DNA from: CAZFLM01 sp964519955
GTDB lineage: Bacteria; Armatimonadota; Chthonomonadetes; Chthonomonadales; CAJBBX01
Assembly: GCA_964519955.1 (NCBI GenBank)
Contig: CAZFLM010000050.1
Location: 1 to 49,799, forward strand
Reading direction: 5' to 3'
DNA: 49,799 nucleotides
Both the position numbers and the translations under genes were made by a program. The notes below the pieces were generated by a model that was given only the letters and a program-made list of their open reading frames with translations, was not told the DNA's origin and did no database searches. Shown here piece after piece: positions 33,860 through 42,543 of the stretch; position 1 is the first letter of the stretch; every line of letters starts with the position of its first letter.

Positions 33860-34157
33860 GCTATCGCGTCTCCAGCCACCATGCCCGTCCGGCGCACCCC
33901 ACGCATCGCGCAGACCCAGTCCGCGCAGGCAGACTTCGTGCCTCACGCAGGCGCGACTTCAGTCGCCGGCGCACCACCCACCGTGCCGATCCGGCGCACC
34001 CCACGCATCGCGCAGACCCGGTCCGCGCAGGCAGACTTCGTGCCTCACGCAGGCGCGACTTCAGTCGCCGGCCCACCACCCACCGTCCGCGCCCGGCTCA
34101 CCACCCCTCCGTACCCGTCCGGCGCACCTCACGCATCGCGCGGGGACACCGCCAGAC
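33860..34157. repeat. Two tandem copies (102-base period) of a REP-like unit
   Basis: The unit begins CACGCATCGCGCAGACCC, runs through GTCCGCGCAGGCAGAC and ends CGACTTCAGTCGCCGG; copies of its conserved part lie at 33919-33969 and 34021-34071, and a degraded third follows to about 34145. Within it GTCCGC-GCAG-GC(A/G)GAC and GCGACTTCAGTCGC are self-complementary. Related single copies are at 25798-25849 and 35757-35806. The array ends at the stop codon of the minus-strand gene at 34158. Confidence 0.85.
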
Positions 34158-34988
34158 CTACCGCGCCTCGAGCTTCTCCACGAGCGCGGCGCGCTGCTCG
34201 GCGACCTTGCCCATCTCGGCGACGAGCGCGGCACGCGTGGGCCCGTCGATCCCCGGCTCCCGTAGGCGCGCGGCGATGCCGTCCATCGCGGCGTCCAGCT
34301 CCTGCAGGTGTCGCTGCTCCTCGTCGATCACGCGCTCCACCTCCTCCAGCGCCGCCTCCGCATGCTCGACACGCGCCAGAGCGCCCATCACGGCCACCTC
34401 CGGAACCGGTGGTACCGGCGGCACGGGTGGTACCGGCGGCACAGGCGGCGCCGGAGGCACCGGTGGAACGGGCACGGCGGCCCGCGTGACCCGACGGCCC
34501 ATGTGCTCGCGGACGAGCCGGTCCAGCTCCTCCTTCGGCAGGAACGGCGCCAGCCCCAGCACCAGTCCGGGGTCGACCACTTGCCCCTCCTGCAGGCTGT
34601 CGCGCACGAGGTCCACCAGCACCGAGCCGTCGACGAAGGGCGCCAGACCGACCACCATGCTCAGGTCGACATCGCTCCTGCGGCCGCCCTCAATCACGAC
34701 GCCGCAGCACTGGCCCTCCTCGTCCTCGTCGGCACGCCCGAAGTACGCCATCACCGAGGCGCACTCCACCGCCAGCTCGTCGTAGCTCGCCGGGTCCTGG
34801 CTCGGCGCGAGGGAGCCCGGCATCTCGCCGATTTCCACCAGGCGTTCGATGGCCGCACGGAAGCGCCGCACGGCGGCAGGCAGCCCTGCGTCCATGGTGT
34901 GGGACTCGCTGGCCTCGCGCGCCAGATCCTCCAGCCCTGCGATCATGCGGCACAGCCGCCGCGTCTCCTCCCTCTCGTGCCTGCCCAT
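34158..34988 (-). CDS. Coiled-coil protein with a Pro-Val repeat, encoded beside an ECF sigma factor
   Basis: 276 residues, no recognised family. The N-terminal 60 residues are helical (RRLCRMIAGLEDLAREASES). A middle region carries two similar segments, VVGLAPFVDGSVLVDLVRDS and VLGLAPFLPKEELDRLVREH. Then comes a Pro/Val repeat built of PPVPPVPP units (about residues 173-196) and a long heptad-rich helix to the end (HAEAALEEVERVIDEEQRHL). There is no membrane segment and no zinc-binding anti-sigma HxxxCxxC motif. Its ATG is 4 bases after the sigma factor stop, whose last codons form its ribosome site (GGAGGAG). Position suggests a regulator of that sigma factor, but this is inference. Confidence 0.65.
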   Translation of the reverse strand: MGRHEREETRRLCRMIAGLEDLAREASESHTMDAGLPAAVRRFRAAIERLVEIGEMPGSLAPSQDPASYDELAVECASVMAYFGRADEDEEGQCCGVVIEGGRRSDVDLSMVVGLAPFVDGSVLVDLVRDSLQEGQVVDPGLVLGLAPFLPKEELDRLVREHMGRRVTRAAVPVPPVPPAPPVPPVPPVPPVPPVPEVAVMGALARVEHAEAALEEVERVIDEEQRHLQELDAAMDGIAARLREPGIDGPTRAALVAEMGKVAEQRAALVEKLEAR

Positions 34989-34992
34989 CGTG

Positions 34993-35598
34993 TCACTCCT
35001 CCAGTTCCGCGGCCAACTGCTTCGTCAGCAGCCGGCGTCCGCGGTGCATGCGCCACTTCACGGTTGCCAGGGGGAGCGAGAGGAACCGCGCGATCCGCGC
35101 CACCGGCCACTGGTGCCAGTAGTGCAGCGTGATCACCGAGCACAGCTCGTCCGGCAGCGCCGCCACCATCGCGGTCACCGAGTCGCGGCCGGCCCGATCG
35201 AGGACCGCGCGCTGCGGGTCTGCAGCGTCGCAACCCTCCGCGCACGCAGCGTCCAGCGCCTCCTGTTCGACAGGCGCAAGGCGGCTCGACTGGTACCGCA
35301 CCCGTAGCGCCCGGTTGCGCGCGATGGTGCGGAGCCAGGCCGGAAAGCTCTCCGCATCGGCCAGTGTCGGCAGCGAGCGATGAGCCAGCGCCAGCGCGTC
35401 CTGAGCCACGTCCTCCGCCGCGCAAGCCGAGCCGACTATCCGGCGCGCGACGAGCACGAGGCCCGGCCGGAACCGGCGCACCAGCTCGTCGAACGCCACC
35501 GTGTCGCCGGCCTGGGCCAGGCGCACCAGCTCGTCGTCCGGAGTGTGTGGGTACGCCAGCGGCCGGTTCACAGTGGTTCTCGTCTCCCTCATCTGCAT
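34993..35598 (-). CDS. ECF-type RNA polymerase sigma factor
   Basis: 201 residues from the ATG at 35598; another ATG is two codons on. The frame extends upstream to 35718 but through repeat sequence. Region 2: DELVRLAQAGDTVAFDELVR, SACAAEDVAQDALALAHRSL, FPAWLRTIARNRALRVRY. Region 4: LPDELCSVITLHYWHQWPVA then RIARFLSLPLATVKWRMHRG. Both promoter-binding regions are complete. Cotranscribed with the coiled-coil gene after it. Confidence 0.93.
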   Translation of the reverse strand: MQMRETRTTVNRPLAYPHTPDDELVRLAQAGDTVAFDELVRRFRPGLVLVARRIVGSACAAEDVAQDALALAHRSLPTLADAESFPAWLRTIARNRALRVRYQSSRLAPVEQEALDAACAEGCDAADPQRAVLDRAGRDSVTAMVAALPDELCSVITLHYWHQWPVARIARFLSLPLATVKWRMHRGRRLLTKQLAAELEE

Positions 35599-35756
35599 AG
35601 AGACGCCGGGCCGCCCGCCGGATAGCCGCCGGAACAACAATCCGCCTGCCGATCCTCGGCGCACCTGCCCCGCCCCGTCCATGTGCCGCACGGACACCCA
35701 CCCCACCACGGCGCCCACGCGCCCACCAGGATCTTCGCAATGCGGGCGGCCAGCCA

Positions 35757-35806
35757 GTCCGCGAAGGCGGACTTCGTGCCGTTCTCAGGCGCGGTTTCAA
35801 CCGCCA
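35757..35806. repeat. Single REP-like unit
   Basis: GTCCGCGAAGGCGGACTTCG followed by TGCCGTTCTCAGGCGCGGTTT and CAACCGCC: the same unit as at 25798-25849 and 33919-34071. GTCCGC-GAAG-GCGGAC is a 6-bp stem with a GNRA-type loop (GAAG differs at the last base). Confidence 0.8.
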
Positions 35807-35838
35807 GCCCCCGACCCCCAGCCCCCGACACCCTGAGC

Positions 35839-35882
35839 GACCGGAGACATAGGTGACACATGGACCGGGAACATAGGTAACA
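35839..35882. mobile_element. Possible insertion-sequence end (IS481-like remnant)
   Basis: Two 20-base direct repeats, GACCGGAGACATAGGTGACA (35839-35858) and GACCGGGAACATAGGTAACA (35863-35882), 24 bases apart and 17 of 20 identical. Read on the minus strand they give TGTTACCTATGTTCCCGGTC and a second TGTCACCTATGTCTCC, a form I associate from memory with ends of IS481-group elements. No transposase is nearby. Confidence 0.35.
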
Positions 35883-35896
35883 GTCCCCGCCTCCCC

Positions 35897-36805
35897 CTAC
35901 GGCGCACGCACCGCGCGGAAGCCCAGGTACGCCGGACGCATCGTCTTGGTGCGCGGCCACACGCCCCCGTTGTACACCACGATGTACGCCTGCTTCTCGT
36001 CTACCTCGGTGCTCGTCCACCAGTAGATGACCTGCGAGTGAGTGTCCCAGAGCGGCGGCTCCTTGTCCGGCATCACCGCATAGGAGGCCCGCCGCGTGGC
36101 CGGATCCCAGCGCCCGCCGCTGTTCAGCCCGTGGCGCGCCTGGGAGCGCACCGCCTCGTCGACCGTCGGCAGGCGCCAGATGTCCTGCGGCGTGCCCGCC
36201 AGCCGCTTGCCATCCGCGCTCAGGTAGCGGCAGCGCCGCATGGCCTCCGCCCAGGTCACGCCCTCCGCCGGCCAGCCCGGGCCCTGCGGCGCCCACACGA
36301 GATGGACCCCGTTCCCCGCCACGTCCCGCTCGCCGAGGTTGCCGTCATCCACGCGCGTCGACACGCGCCAGGCCGGTTCGACGCCGCACACGATGAGGGT
36401 GAGCGCCGGAAGGCCGGCCGCCAGCCAGACCGCCCTGCGCCGGGGCCGCGCCTCGCCGAACCAGTACAGCGCCGCGAGGCCGAGCATCGGCAGGCCGATC
36501 AGGATGAGCCCGGCCGAGCCGCGGAAGAAGAAGAAGCCCAGGTACACGCCGAGCCCGGCGAGGACGACCGCCGCGGCGCGGTGCCAGCGGATGCCGAGCA
36601 GCGTGAGCGCCAGGAACAGCAGCGTCGGCATCAGGTACTGGCCGAACATCAGGGCCAGGTTCGCGCCGAGACCGCGGTAGAACCAGCCCTCGTGGAAGTT
36701 CTCGATGATGCCCCAGTAGGCCCACAGACACGTGAACACAGTCGATATGCTGACGGCGCACCAACCCGTGACGTCGCGACCACGACCGGAACGCTTCTCC
36801 GCCAT
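35897..36805 (-). CDS. Membrane protein with C-terminal DUF1566 domain
   Basis: 302 residues from the ATG at 36805 with GGGGAGGAG upstream. Four to five membrane helices (CAVSISTVFTCLWAYWGIIE, LMPTLLFLALTLLGIRW, AAAVVLAGLGVYLGFFFF, LILIGLPMLGLAALYWF, AVWLAAGLPALTLIVCGV) are followed by an outward-facing domain: MRRCRYLSADGKRLAGTPQD, IWRLPTVDEAVRS, VIYWWTSTEVDEKQAYIVVY and AYLGFRAVR. The WRLP..dE / YWtSt / RaVR pattern is DUF1566 (Lcl C-terminal type, related to formylglycine-generating-enzyme folds). Function unknown. Repeats and the IS-like remnant abut its 3' end. Confidence 0.82.
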   Translation of the reverse strand: MAEKRSGRGRDVTGWCAVSISTVFTCLWAYWGIIENFHEGWFYRGLGANLALMFGQYLMPTLLFLALTLLGIRWHRAAAVVLAGLGVYLGFFFFRGSAGLILIGLPMLGLAALYWFGEARPRRRAVWLAAGLPALTLIVCGVEPAWRVSTRVDDGNLGERDVAGNGVHLVWAPQGPGWPAEGVTWAEAMRRCRYLSADGKRLAGTPQDIWRLPTVDEAVRSQARHGLNSGGRWDPATRRASYAVMPDKEPPLWDTHSQVIYWWTSTEVDEKQAYIVVYNGGVWPRTKTMRPAYLGFRAVRAP

Positions 36806-36979
36806 CCAACTCCTCCCCTCAACGGTCAGGCAGCCCGCACAATCCGGCAATCCCGCCGACAGCATACAGCAGTCGGGCCCGGAGTGCATGGGCCGAACGT
36901 CCCGTCTGTCGAGCACCCGCGGGCGGCGAATCCCTGGGACCCCGCCGCACCGCGTTGCCACATCGCGTGACGCTCCGTC

Positions 36980-36988
36980 TGCTAAACT
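36980..36988 (+). promoter_or_regulatory. Extended -10 promoter of the M6 protease gene
   Basis: TGCTAAACT: TGn plus TAAACT (36983-36988), about 32 bases before the GTG start at 37021. No -35 box at a proper distance. Confidence 0.35.
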
Positions 36989-37020
36989 GACGCCAACAAT
37001 CCTACCGAGCGAGGTTCAAC

Positions 37021-38646
37021 GTGCACTTGCTCCAATCGCGCCAGTTCGCCACGCGCGCGGCCGCACTCCTGCTTCTGACCTGCACCATCGTCCCGGCCGC
37101 TCTCGCCCAGACCACGCCGCCGCCCGCCGACGACCCGCTGACCGACTACCGCACCGTCGCCACCGCCGTCACATGCCAGATCGCCGAGACCGAGCCGCAG
37201 GCCGCCGGCCAGCCCGGCTACCTGGGCGTCTGCATCGAGCCCGACAAGCGGGGCCGGCTCATCGTGGCGGGAGTGGCGCCCGGCTCGCCGGCGGAGACCG
37301 CCGGGGTGCAGGTCGGCGACGAGATCCAGACCGTGGACGGCAAGCGTGTCCGCACGCCTGCTGACCTCATGGCCGACACGCGCGGCAAGGCGCCTGCGTC
37401 CGAGCTGAAGATCGTCGTGCGCCGCAAAGGCCGCGCCGCCACGCTGACCGCGACGTTGGGAACCGCGAGCCACCCGATGGAGCTGACCGACTCGGCCACC
37501 AGCCAGCGCGCCGCAACCGACGACCCGGAGCCGCAGGCCGCTCGCATCGCGGCGACGCCGGCGCGCACCACGTTCACCAAGCCGGTGTTCCGCCTCGCCG
37601 TCGTGTGCGTGGAGTTCCCGGACGTCAAGCACAGCGCCCAGATCGGGCCGGAGGCCTGGTCCGAGGCCCTCTTCAGCACCGGGGTCTACAAGGACAAGAA
37701 GAACAGCACCGGGCAGGACGTGTTCGGGAGCGTCAACGACTACTACCAGGAGCAGTCCTGCGGGGCGCTCAAGATGGAAGGCAAGGTCTTCGACTGGGTC
37801 ACGACATCCAAGAACCGCATCGACTACAACACGGGGAGCAAGGCGGTCTTCCTGAACGAGGCGCTGAACCTGGTCACCGCGCGTGACGGGAAGGACGCGC
37901 TGGAGGGATTCGACGGGGTCCTGTTCGTCTACGCCGGCCCCCGCGTGGCAACCAACCGCGGCGCGCTGTTCTGGCCCCATCGCTCGGCCGTCAGCTTCCG
38001 CACCAAGCGACTCTCCTACTTCATCTGCCCCGAGGGCGGAACCAAGATGACCAACATCAGCGTGTTCTGCCACGAGTTCGGCCACATGCTGGGGCTGCCC
38101 GACCTCTACGCGCGACCGGAGAACCCGGGGTCGGAGGGCGTGGGCGTCTGGTGCGCCATGTCGCAGCAGCTCGGCAACGGCCGGCCGCAGCACTTCTCCG
38201 CGTGGTGCAAGACGCGAATGGGCTGGCTCAAACCGGCCGTCATCGACCCCACCGTCAAGCAGAAGCTCATCCTGAGCCCGATCGAGGGGGCCACGACCGA
38301 GTGCTACAAGGTGCTGATCCGGCGCGATGGCTCGGAGTACCTGCTGCTGGAGAACCGGCGCAAGCAGGCGTTCGACCAGAACCTGCCGGCCGAGGGGCTG
38401 CTCATCTGGCACGTCGTGGGCACGCGGCCCATCCTGGAGGAGTCGCACGGCGTCGAGGGACCGGCCGGGCCGCGCGCGCACCTCAAGGCCGTGCCCTACC
38501 CGACCGAGGCTAACAACTCGTACACGCCGTACACGATCCCCTCGAGCCGCTCGCAACTGGGAGGCGGGCTCCCCGTGTTCATCACCAACATCCGCTCGCT
38601 GCCGGACGGCCGCGTCACGTTCTGGGTCGGCTACGAGTTCAGCTAG
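37021..38646 (+). CDS. Secreted M6-family metalloprotease with PDZ domain
   Basis: 541 residues, GTG start with GCGAGG 8 bases before it. A signal peptide (TRAAALLLLTCTIVPAALAQ) precedes a PDZ domain at about 65-145 (GYLGVCIEPDKRGRLIVAGV, GSPAETAGVQVGDEIQTVDG). The catalytic part has FRLAVVCVEFPDVKHS, DYYQEQSCGALKMEG, and the zinc motif HEFGHMLGLPD (351-361), with the extra Asp typical of M6 (immune inhibitor A) proteases; GVWCAMSQ supplies the downstream Met turn. The C-terminal part reads LLIWHV and YTPYTIPSSRSQ, as in the family. It probably degrades proteins outside the cell or in the envelope. Monocistronic with a hairpin terminator. Confidence 0.93.
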   Translation: MHLLQSRQFATRAAALLLLTCTIVPAALAQTTPPPADDPLTDYRTVATAVTCQIAETEPQAAGQPGYLGVCIEPDKRGRLIVAGVAPGSPAETAGVQVGDEIQTVDGKRVRTPADLMADTRGKAPASELKIVVRRKGRAATLTATLGTASHPMELTDSATSQRAATDDPEPQAARIAATPARTTFTKPVFRLAVVCVEFPDVKHSAQIGPEAWSEALFSTGVYKDKKNSTGQDVFGSVNDYYQEQSCGALKMEGKVFDWVTTSKNRIDYNTGSKAVFLNEALNLVTARDGKDALEGFDGVLFVYAGPRVATNRGALFWPHRSAVSFRTKRLSYFICPEGGTKMTNISVFCHEFGHMLGLPDLYARPENPGSEGVGVWCAMSQQLGNGRPQHFSAWCKTRMGWLKPAVIDPTVKQKLILSPIEGATTECYKVLIRRDGSEYLLLENRRKQAFDQNLPAEGLLIWHVVGTRPILEESHGVEGPAGPRAHLKAVPYPTEANNSYTPYTIPSSRSQLGGGLPVFITNIRSLPDGRVTFWVGYEFS

Positions 38647-38681
38647 CCCACACGGTGCGAGGCCGCTGCGGACACAAACAG

Positions 38682-38719
38682 GGAGAGCGCGCCACCCACA
38701 TCGGGCCGGCGCGCTCTCC
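38682..38719. terminator. Perfect 12-bp hairpin between convergent genes
   Basis: GGAGAGCGCGCC (38682-38693) pairs with GGCGCGCTCTCC (38708-38719). It lies between the M6 protease gene and the PilZ gene. No U-tract on the plus strand beyond TCG. Confidence 0.65.
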
Positions 38720-38743
38720 TCGCATCGGGTGGCGTCCGGACGG

Positions 38744-39436
38744 CTAAGCGGCCTGAGCCCGAGCGCCCTTCTTCGCGGCCGCCGGCGCATGTGCGAACAC
38801 TGCGAGCCGCATGCGGTCCGTGTCGCGCAGCCGCGTGAACTCCAGCCCGAGAAGTAGCAGATTGCCGGGCATTCGCTTCACGTAGGCCGGACACACGACT
38901 GCCACGATGGGCCGCTTGGCCGTCGCCAAACGGGCATCAGCAGCCTCGTCTGCCACGGCATCTCGGTCGTCGAGTTCGTTCGGAAGCAGGAAACTCACCT
39001 CCGCCTGCTCCGTAACGTCGCACGCGCCTGCAACGGTGACGCCCAACCCACCGATGCTCACGTCGACCGCGGCGCCCTCCATCCACGGCCCCGCGATGCC
39101 GTCGCCGCGCAGCCACCGGATCGCGACGGGCATGCCGCACGCTCGGCGCACGTGCCGGCGCCCCCGCTGGCGTGCAGTCGGCTTGGCCGTGTAGAGCCAG
39201 GCCACGCCGGCGTCGACGCACCACACGCGTCCACTGACGCCGTCGACACCGCTCGCGGCCTCGGCCGACACGGTAACGTGGCTGCCCGATCGCAGCCACT
39301 CCGACGCCTCGCCCGCCGATGACAGGCGTATGGCGACGCAGCCCGTGCTGCTATGGATCAGACGGCCAAAGGCCTTCCGGCCAGTGCTGGTCTCAGCGAT
39401 CTGGGCCGGGTACTCACGACGCAACTGCTGCTGCAT
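38744..39436 (-). CDS. PilZ domain protein (c-di-GMP receptor)
   Basis: 230 residues. The first 90 residues form a beta-rich domain resembling the YcgR N-domain region (IRLSSAGEASEWLRSGSHVT, VSGRVWCVDAGVAWLY). The PilZ domain follows with both c-di-GMP-binding motifs: RRHVRR (93-98) and DVSIGG (125-130, D/NxSxxG), then a final LGLEFTRLRDTDRMRLAVF, a family ending. It should bind c-di-GMP and change motility or exopolysaccharide output. Only a weak ribosome site (GAGAG) precedes the ATG. Confidence 0.88.
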   Translation of the reverse strand: MQQQLRREYPAQIAETSTGRKAFGRLIHSSTGCVAIRLSSAGEASEWLRSGSHVTVSAEAASGVDGVSGRVWCVDAGVAWLYTAKPTARQRGRRHVRRACGMPVAIRWLRGDGIAGPWMEGAAVDVSIGGLGVTVAGACDVTEQAEVSFLLPNELDDRDAVADEAADARLATAKRPIVAVVCPAYVKRMPGNLLLLGLEFTRLRDTDRMRLAVFAHAPAAAKKGARAQAA

Positions 39437-39639
39437 CTCTCACACCACACTCATCAGGATTGCGCTGACCGGACGCGGTAGCACACCGCATCGCGGGCAG
39501 TGCACGGCTCGATAATCCTGTGTCGGGTGATTGCGCGGCAGACTGGAGTCTCGGGACGGGCCGAGTAGTGCCGATTTTGGCCGTCCGCCTGGCGTCTGGA
39601 GCCACAGGCGTCGAACCGGCCAGGCAGCGTCGCTCAGTA

Positions 39640-39854
39640 CAACGCCGTGGTGCGGCGGGCGTCCCGGCCCGCCAGGCGCACCGCTGCACTGGCCCGAGCG
39701 TCCCTGCCGGCCAGGCGCAGCGCTGCGGTAGGGCGAACGTTCCTGCCCGCCACGCGCAGCGCTGCACTGGCCCGAACGTTCCTGCCCGCCACGCACAACG
39801 CCGTGGTAGGCCGAACGTTCCTGCCCGCCAGGCGCGGCGCTGCGGTAGGGCGGA
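39640..39854. repeat. Six imperfect tandem copies of the GC-rich palindromic repeat
   Basis: Units of about 36 bases: GGGCGTCCCGGCCCGCCAGG, then CGCACCGCTGCACTGGCCCG, then GAGCGTCCCTGCCGGCCAGG and GAACGTTCCTGCCCGCCACG forms. GGCGGGC-GTCCCG-GCCCGCC is a hairpin in the first. The series ends at the stop codon of the minus-strand gene at 39855. The preceding stretch 39437-39639 holds no recognised gene. Confidence 0.85.
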
Positions 39855-42455
39855 CTAGTCCGGGTCCGGGCCGAGCCGCGCGGAGACCTTGCCGTGCGCC
39901 CCCGCGAGGCGCGCCGGGTACGGCGCCCGCTCCCCCTTCACCGCGCGCCAGATGATGCGGTTCATCGCGTCGTCATTCCCGGCATCGGGCTTGTCGAACC
40001 GCACGCGGGCGGCCAGCCGAGCCCACGAGGGCGACTGCGTGCGGAGACGGTTCAGCGCGGCCTTCGTGTCCAGGATCGACGTCGTGTTCGGCTTGCACAC
40101 GTAGGGCCGCGTGTCCGGCCGGCTCGTGAAGCAGGCCGACATCAGCGGGGCCATGGCGTCCATCTGGTTCATGGGCCTCAGCCCCAGCATCCGCTCCATC
40201 GTGTGCAGCACCGAGGTCTGGCTGTAGAACTCGCTGACGACCGCGCCGCGCCGGCTGTATGGGCTGACCACCAGGCAGAGCGAGCGATGCCCGTCGACGT
40301 GGTCGAACCCGTTCTGCGGGTCGTCCTCGATGACGAAGATGCAGGTCTTCGCCCAGAACCGGCTCTTGCTGATCCCCTCGACGATGCGGCCGAGAGCCAG
40401 GTCGTTGTCCGCCACGTAGCTCTTCGCCGAGATGTCGCCGCCCGTGTGGTCGTTCGGCAGATACACGATGGTGAAGTTCGGGAACGAGCCCTTCGCGTCC
40501 GCCGCGCGCAACTCGCGGAGGAAGATGTCCGCCCGCACCGCGTCCGGGATGCTCATGTTCCATCCCGGATAGTCGGGGTGCGTATACCGGCGCAGCCGCT
40601 CGATGCCCACCTTGTGCTTCATCAGCAGCTTCCGGGCGCCGGAGAAGTAATCCTCGTAGATGGTCGCGAACGTGGCGGACGGCACGACCGACGCGTAGTC
40701 CATCTCGCCGTAGTTCGCGAACGTCAGCCCGCTGTCCAGCACGTTGTCCCAGATCTGGCCCGACGAGGCGTACGTCAGCGGGTCGTCGCCGAACGTGTAG
40801 GAGCGGCCGTACCCGCCCTGCGCCTTCTCCAGGTGGTCCGTGCAGTACCCCTCGGTCGACCAGGAGTGCCCGTCCGCCGAGTTCACCCCGTTGCAGTAGT
40901 AGTTGTCGAGGAGCACGAACTCCTCGGCCAGCGCGTGGTGGTTCGGGCTCACCTCGCGGCCGAACACGCACAGCGACGGGTCGCCGTTTCCTTGCTTCAG
41001 GTCGCCAAACACCTGGTCGTAGGTGCGGTTCTCCTTGATGACGTAGACGACGTGCTCGAACACGGACGGATCGCCTACGCGCGCAGGCACCGGAACGGCG
41101 GCGGGCCGTGCTCGCTTCTCGCGCTGCGCCGAGGCCGCCGCGACGGCCCGCGCCGCGCGGGAGTTGGCCAGCACCTGCCGCGTCATGTCCGCCAGATCGC
41201 GCCCCGCGGGCACGGGCACGGCCTGGAGCACCCCCAACTGGCTGTAGACCGACCACGCGCCCGGCTTGTCCTTCGGGTTCGAGGTCGTCTGCGGGTCCGT
41301 GTCGAGCGAGCCCATCCCCTTCACGTTGGCGACGTAGAGCGCCCCGGCGTCCGCGGCAACTGCGCCCGGGTACCACGCCGTCGGGATCCAGCCGGCGATC
41401 CGAGGCGCGCCGGCGCCCTTGGCCAGCGACACCAGAGCCACCGCATTCGCCCCGCCGCATGTGACGTAGAGCGTGCGGCCGTCGGGCGCCAGGGCCAGGC
41501 CGGTGGGCGCGCTTCCGAAGGGGAGGCGAGCATCCGGCCGCATCGGCAGCGTACGCTCCACGCGCCGCTTCACGGCGTCGATCACGGTCACGGTGTCCGA
41601 GTTGGCGTTCGCCACGAACAGGCGCTTCCCGTCGCGCGTCAGCGCCAGGTCGCAGGGATGCAGCCCGGCGGGCACCGTGGCGACCACCTTGCGGGCCGCC
41701 AGATCGACGATCGACACGCTGCCGCTGCTGGCGACGCCCCGGTAGTCCACCCGCGTGGGCGTCCCCGCGGAGTCCGCCGCGTCGTCATCCTCGCCCGGCC
41801 GGTCGCCGCCCCAGTTCGTCACGTAGGCGGTCCGCCCGTCCGGCGACAGCACCACGCCCCAGGGCGCCACCCCAACCGGCACCTCGGCGGTCAGCTTGCC
41901 CGCGGCCAGATCGACCAGGCCGAGCGAGTTGCGCACCGAGAAGCAGACGACCGCCTGCGCGCCCGAGGAGCCCAGCGCCACGCCGCACGGGAACGGCGAC
42001 GGAGAGCCGGCCGCACCCGCAAGGGGAATGCGCCGCACCAGCCGGAGCGTGCGGTCCGGGAGCACCTCGCACTCGGCCAGGGTGCTGTCCGCGAGCGTGG
42101 CGTACACCATGCGGCCATCCGCGCCGGCCACGATGCCGTGGAACGAGCCGCCCCCGATCGGCAGGCGCTGCAGGAGCTTCCACGAGGCCGCGTCGACGGC
42201 CGCCAGCCCCTTGTTGTCCTTCACGTACACGGTCCGGCCGTCCGCCGACAGCGCCAGGTCCACGGGCCTGCCCGCGTACTCGACGACGCGCCCGGCCGGC
42301 GCCACGAGCTGCGAGGTGGGCACGATCGCCGCGTCCCGCCCGACGCGCCCCACCCGAAGCGGCGGCGCCCCCTGCCCGCCCGCCACAACGAAGGCCGCCG
42401 CTGCCGCCAGCCCGACGGCCGCCACCAGCCCTGCCTCACGCCACGATGCGCGCAT
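39855..42455 (-). CDS. Secreted YncE-type beta-propeller fused to a phosphoesterase (alkaline-phosphatase-like)
   Basis: 866 residues from the ATG at 42455 with GGAAGGGGGG upstream. An N-terminal membrane anchor or signal (GLVAAVGLAAAAAFVVAGG) is followed by a seven-bladed YVTN propeller to about residue 420: RPVDLALSADGRTVYVKDNK, WGVVLSPDGRTAYVTNWGGD, CDLALTRDGKRLFVANANSD, TGLALAPDGRTLYVTCGGA. The C-terminal part is the phosphoesterase domain of the acid phosphatase/phospholipase C superfamily: EHVVYVIKENRTYDQVFGD, DNYYCNGVNSADGHSWSTEG, YLPNDHTGG and CIFVIEDDPQNGFDHVDGHR. This fusion is common in Planctomycetes, Acidobacteria and Armatimonadota; the substrate is unknown. A hairpin and a small membrane gene lie upstream. 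Confidence 0.9.
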   Translation of the reverse strand: MRASWREAGLVAAVGLAAAAAFVVAGGQGAPPLRVGRVGRDAAIVPTSQLVAPAGRVVEYAGRPVDLALSADGRTVYVKDNKGLAAVDAASWKLLQRLPIGGGSFHGIVAGADGRMVYATLADSTLAECEVLPDRTLRLVRRIPLAGAAGSPSPFPCGVALGSSGAQAVVCFSVRNSLGLVDLAAGKLTAEVPVGVAPWGVVLSPDGRTAYVTNWGGDRPGEDDDAADSAGTPTRVDYRGVASSGSVSIVDLAARKVVATVPAGLHPCDLALTRDGKRLFVANANSDTVTVIDAVKRRVERTLPMRPDARLPFGSAPTGLALAPDGRTLYVTCGGANAVALVSLAKGAGAPRIAGWIPTAWYPGAVAADAGALYVANVKGMGSLDTDPQTTSNPKDKPGAWSVYSQLGVLQAVPVPAGRDLADMTRQVLANSRAARAVAAASAQREKRARPAAVPVPARVGDPSVFEHVVYVIKENRTYDQVFGDLKQGNGDPSLCVFGREVSPNHHALAEEFVLLDNYYCNGVNSADGHSWSTEGYCTDHLEKAQGGYGRSYTFGDDPLTYASSGQIWDNVLDSGLTFANYGEMDYASVVPSATFATIYEDYFSGARKLLMKHKVGIERLRRYTHPDYPGWNMSIPDAVRADIFLRELRAADAKGSFPNFTIVYLPNDHTGGDISAKSYVADNDLALGRIVEGISKSRFWAKTCIFVIEDDPQNGFDHVDGHRSLCLVVSPYSRRGAVVSEFYSQTSVLHTMERMLGLRPMNQMDAMAPLMSACFTSRPDTRPYVCKPNTTSILDTKAALNRLRTQSPSWARLAARVRFDKPDAGNDDAMNRIIWRAVKGERAPYPARLAGAHGKVSARLGPDPD

Positions 42456-42486
42456 CCGTCCCCCCCTTCCGGTGCCCGACAGGCGC

Positions 42487-42521
42487 GAGGGGCAGCACCC
42501 GCGATCACGGGCCTGCCCCTC
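42487..42521 (-). terminator. Hairpin between the small membrane gene and the propeller-phosphoesterase gene
   Basis: GAGGGGCAG (42487-42495) pairs with CTGCCCCTC (42513-42521); inside it CCCG and CGGG add a second stem. It starts 23 bases after the small gene's stop codon on the minus strand. No U-tract. Confidence 0.5.
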
Positions 42522-42543
42522 ACGCTGACTGGAATGGCCGCCG

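Noticed and set aside
36982..38790. Open frame of 602 codons antisense to the M6 protease gene
   Set aside because: Shadow frame; the plus strand holds an intact signal peptide, PDZ and HEFGH motif.
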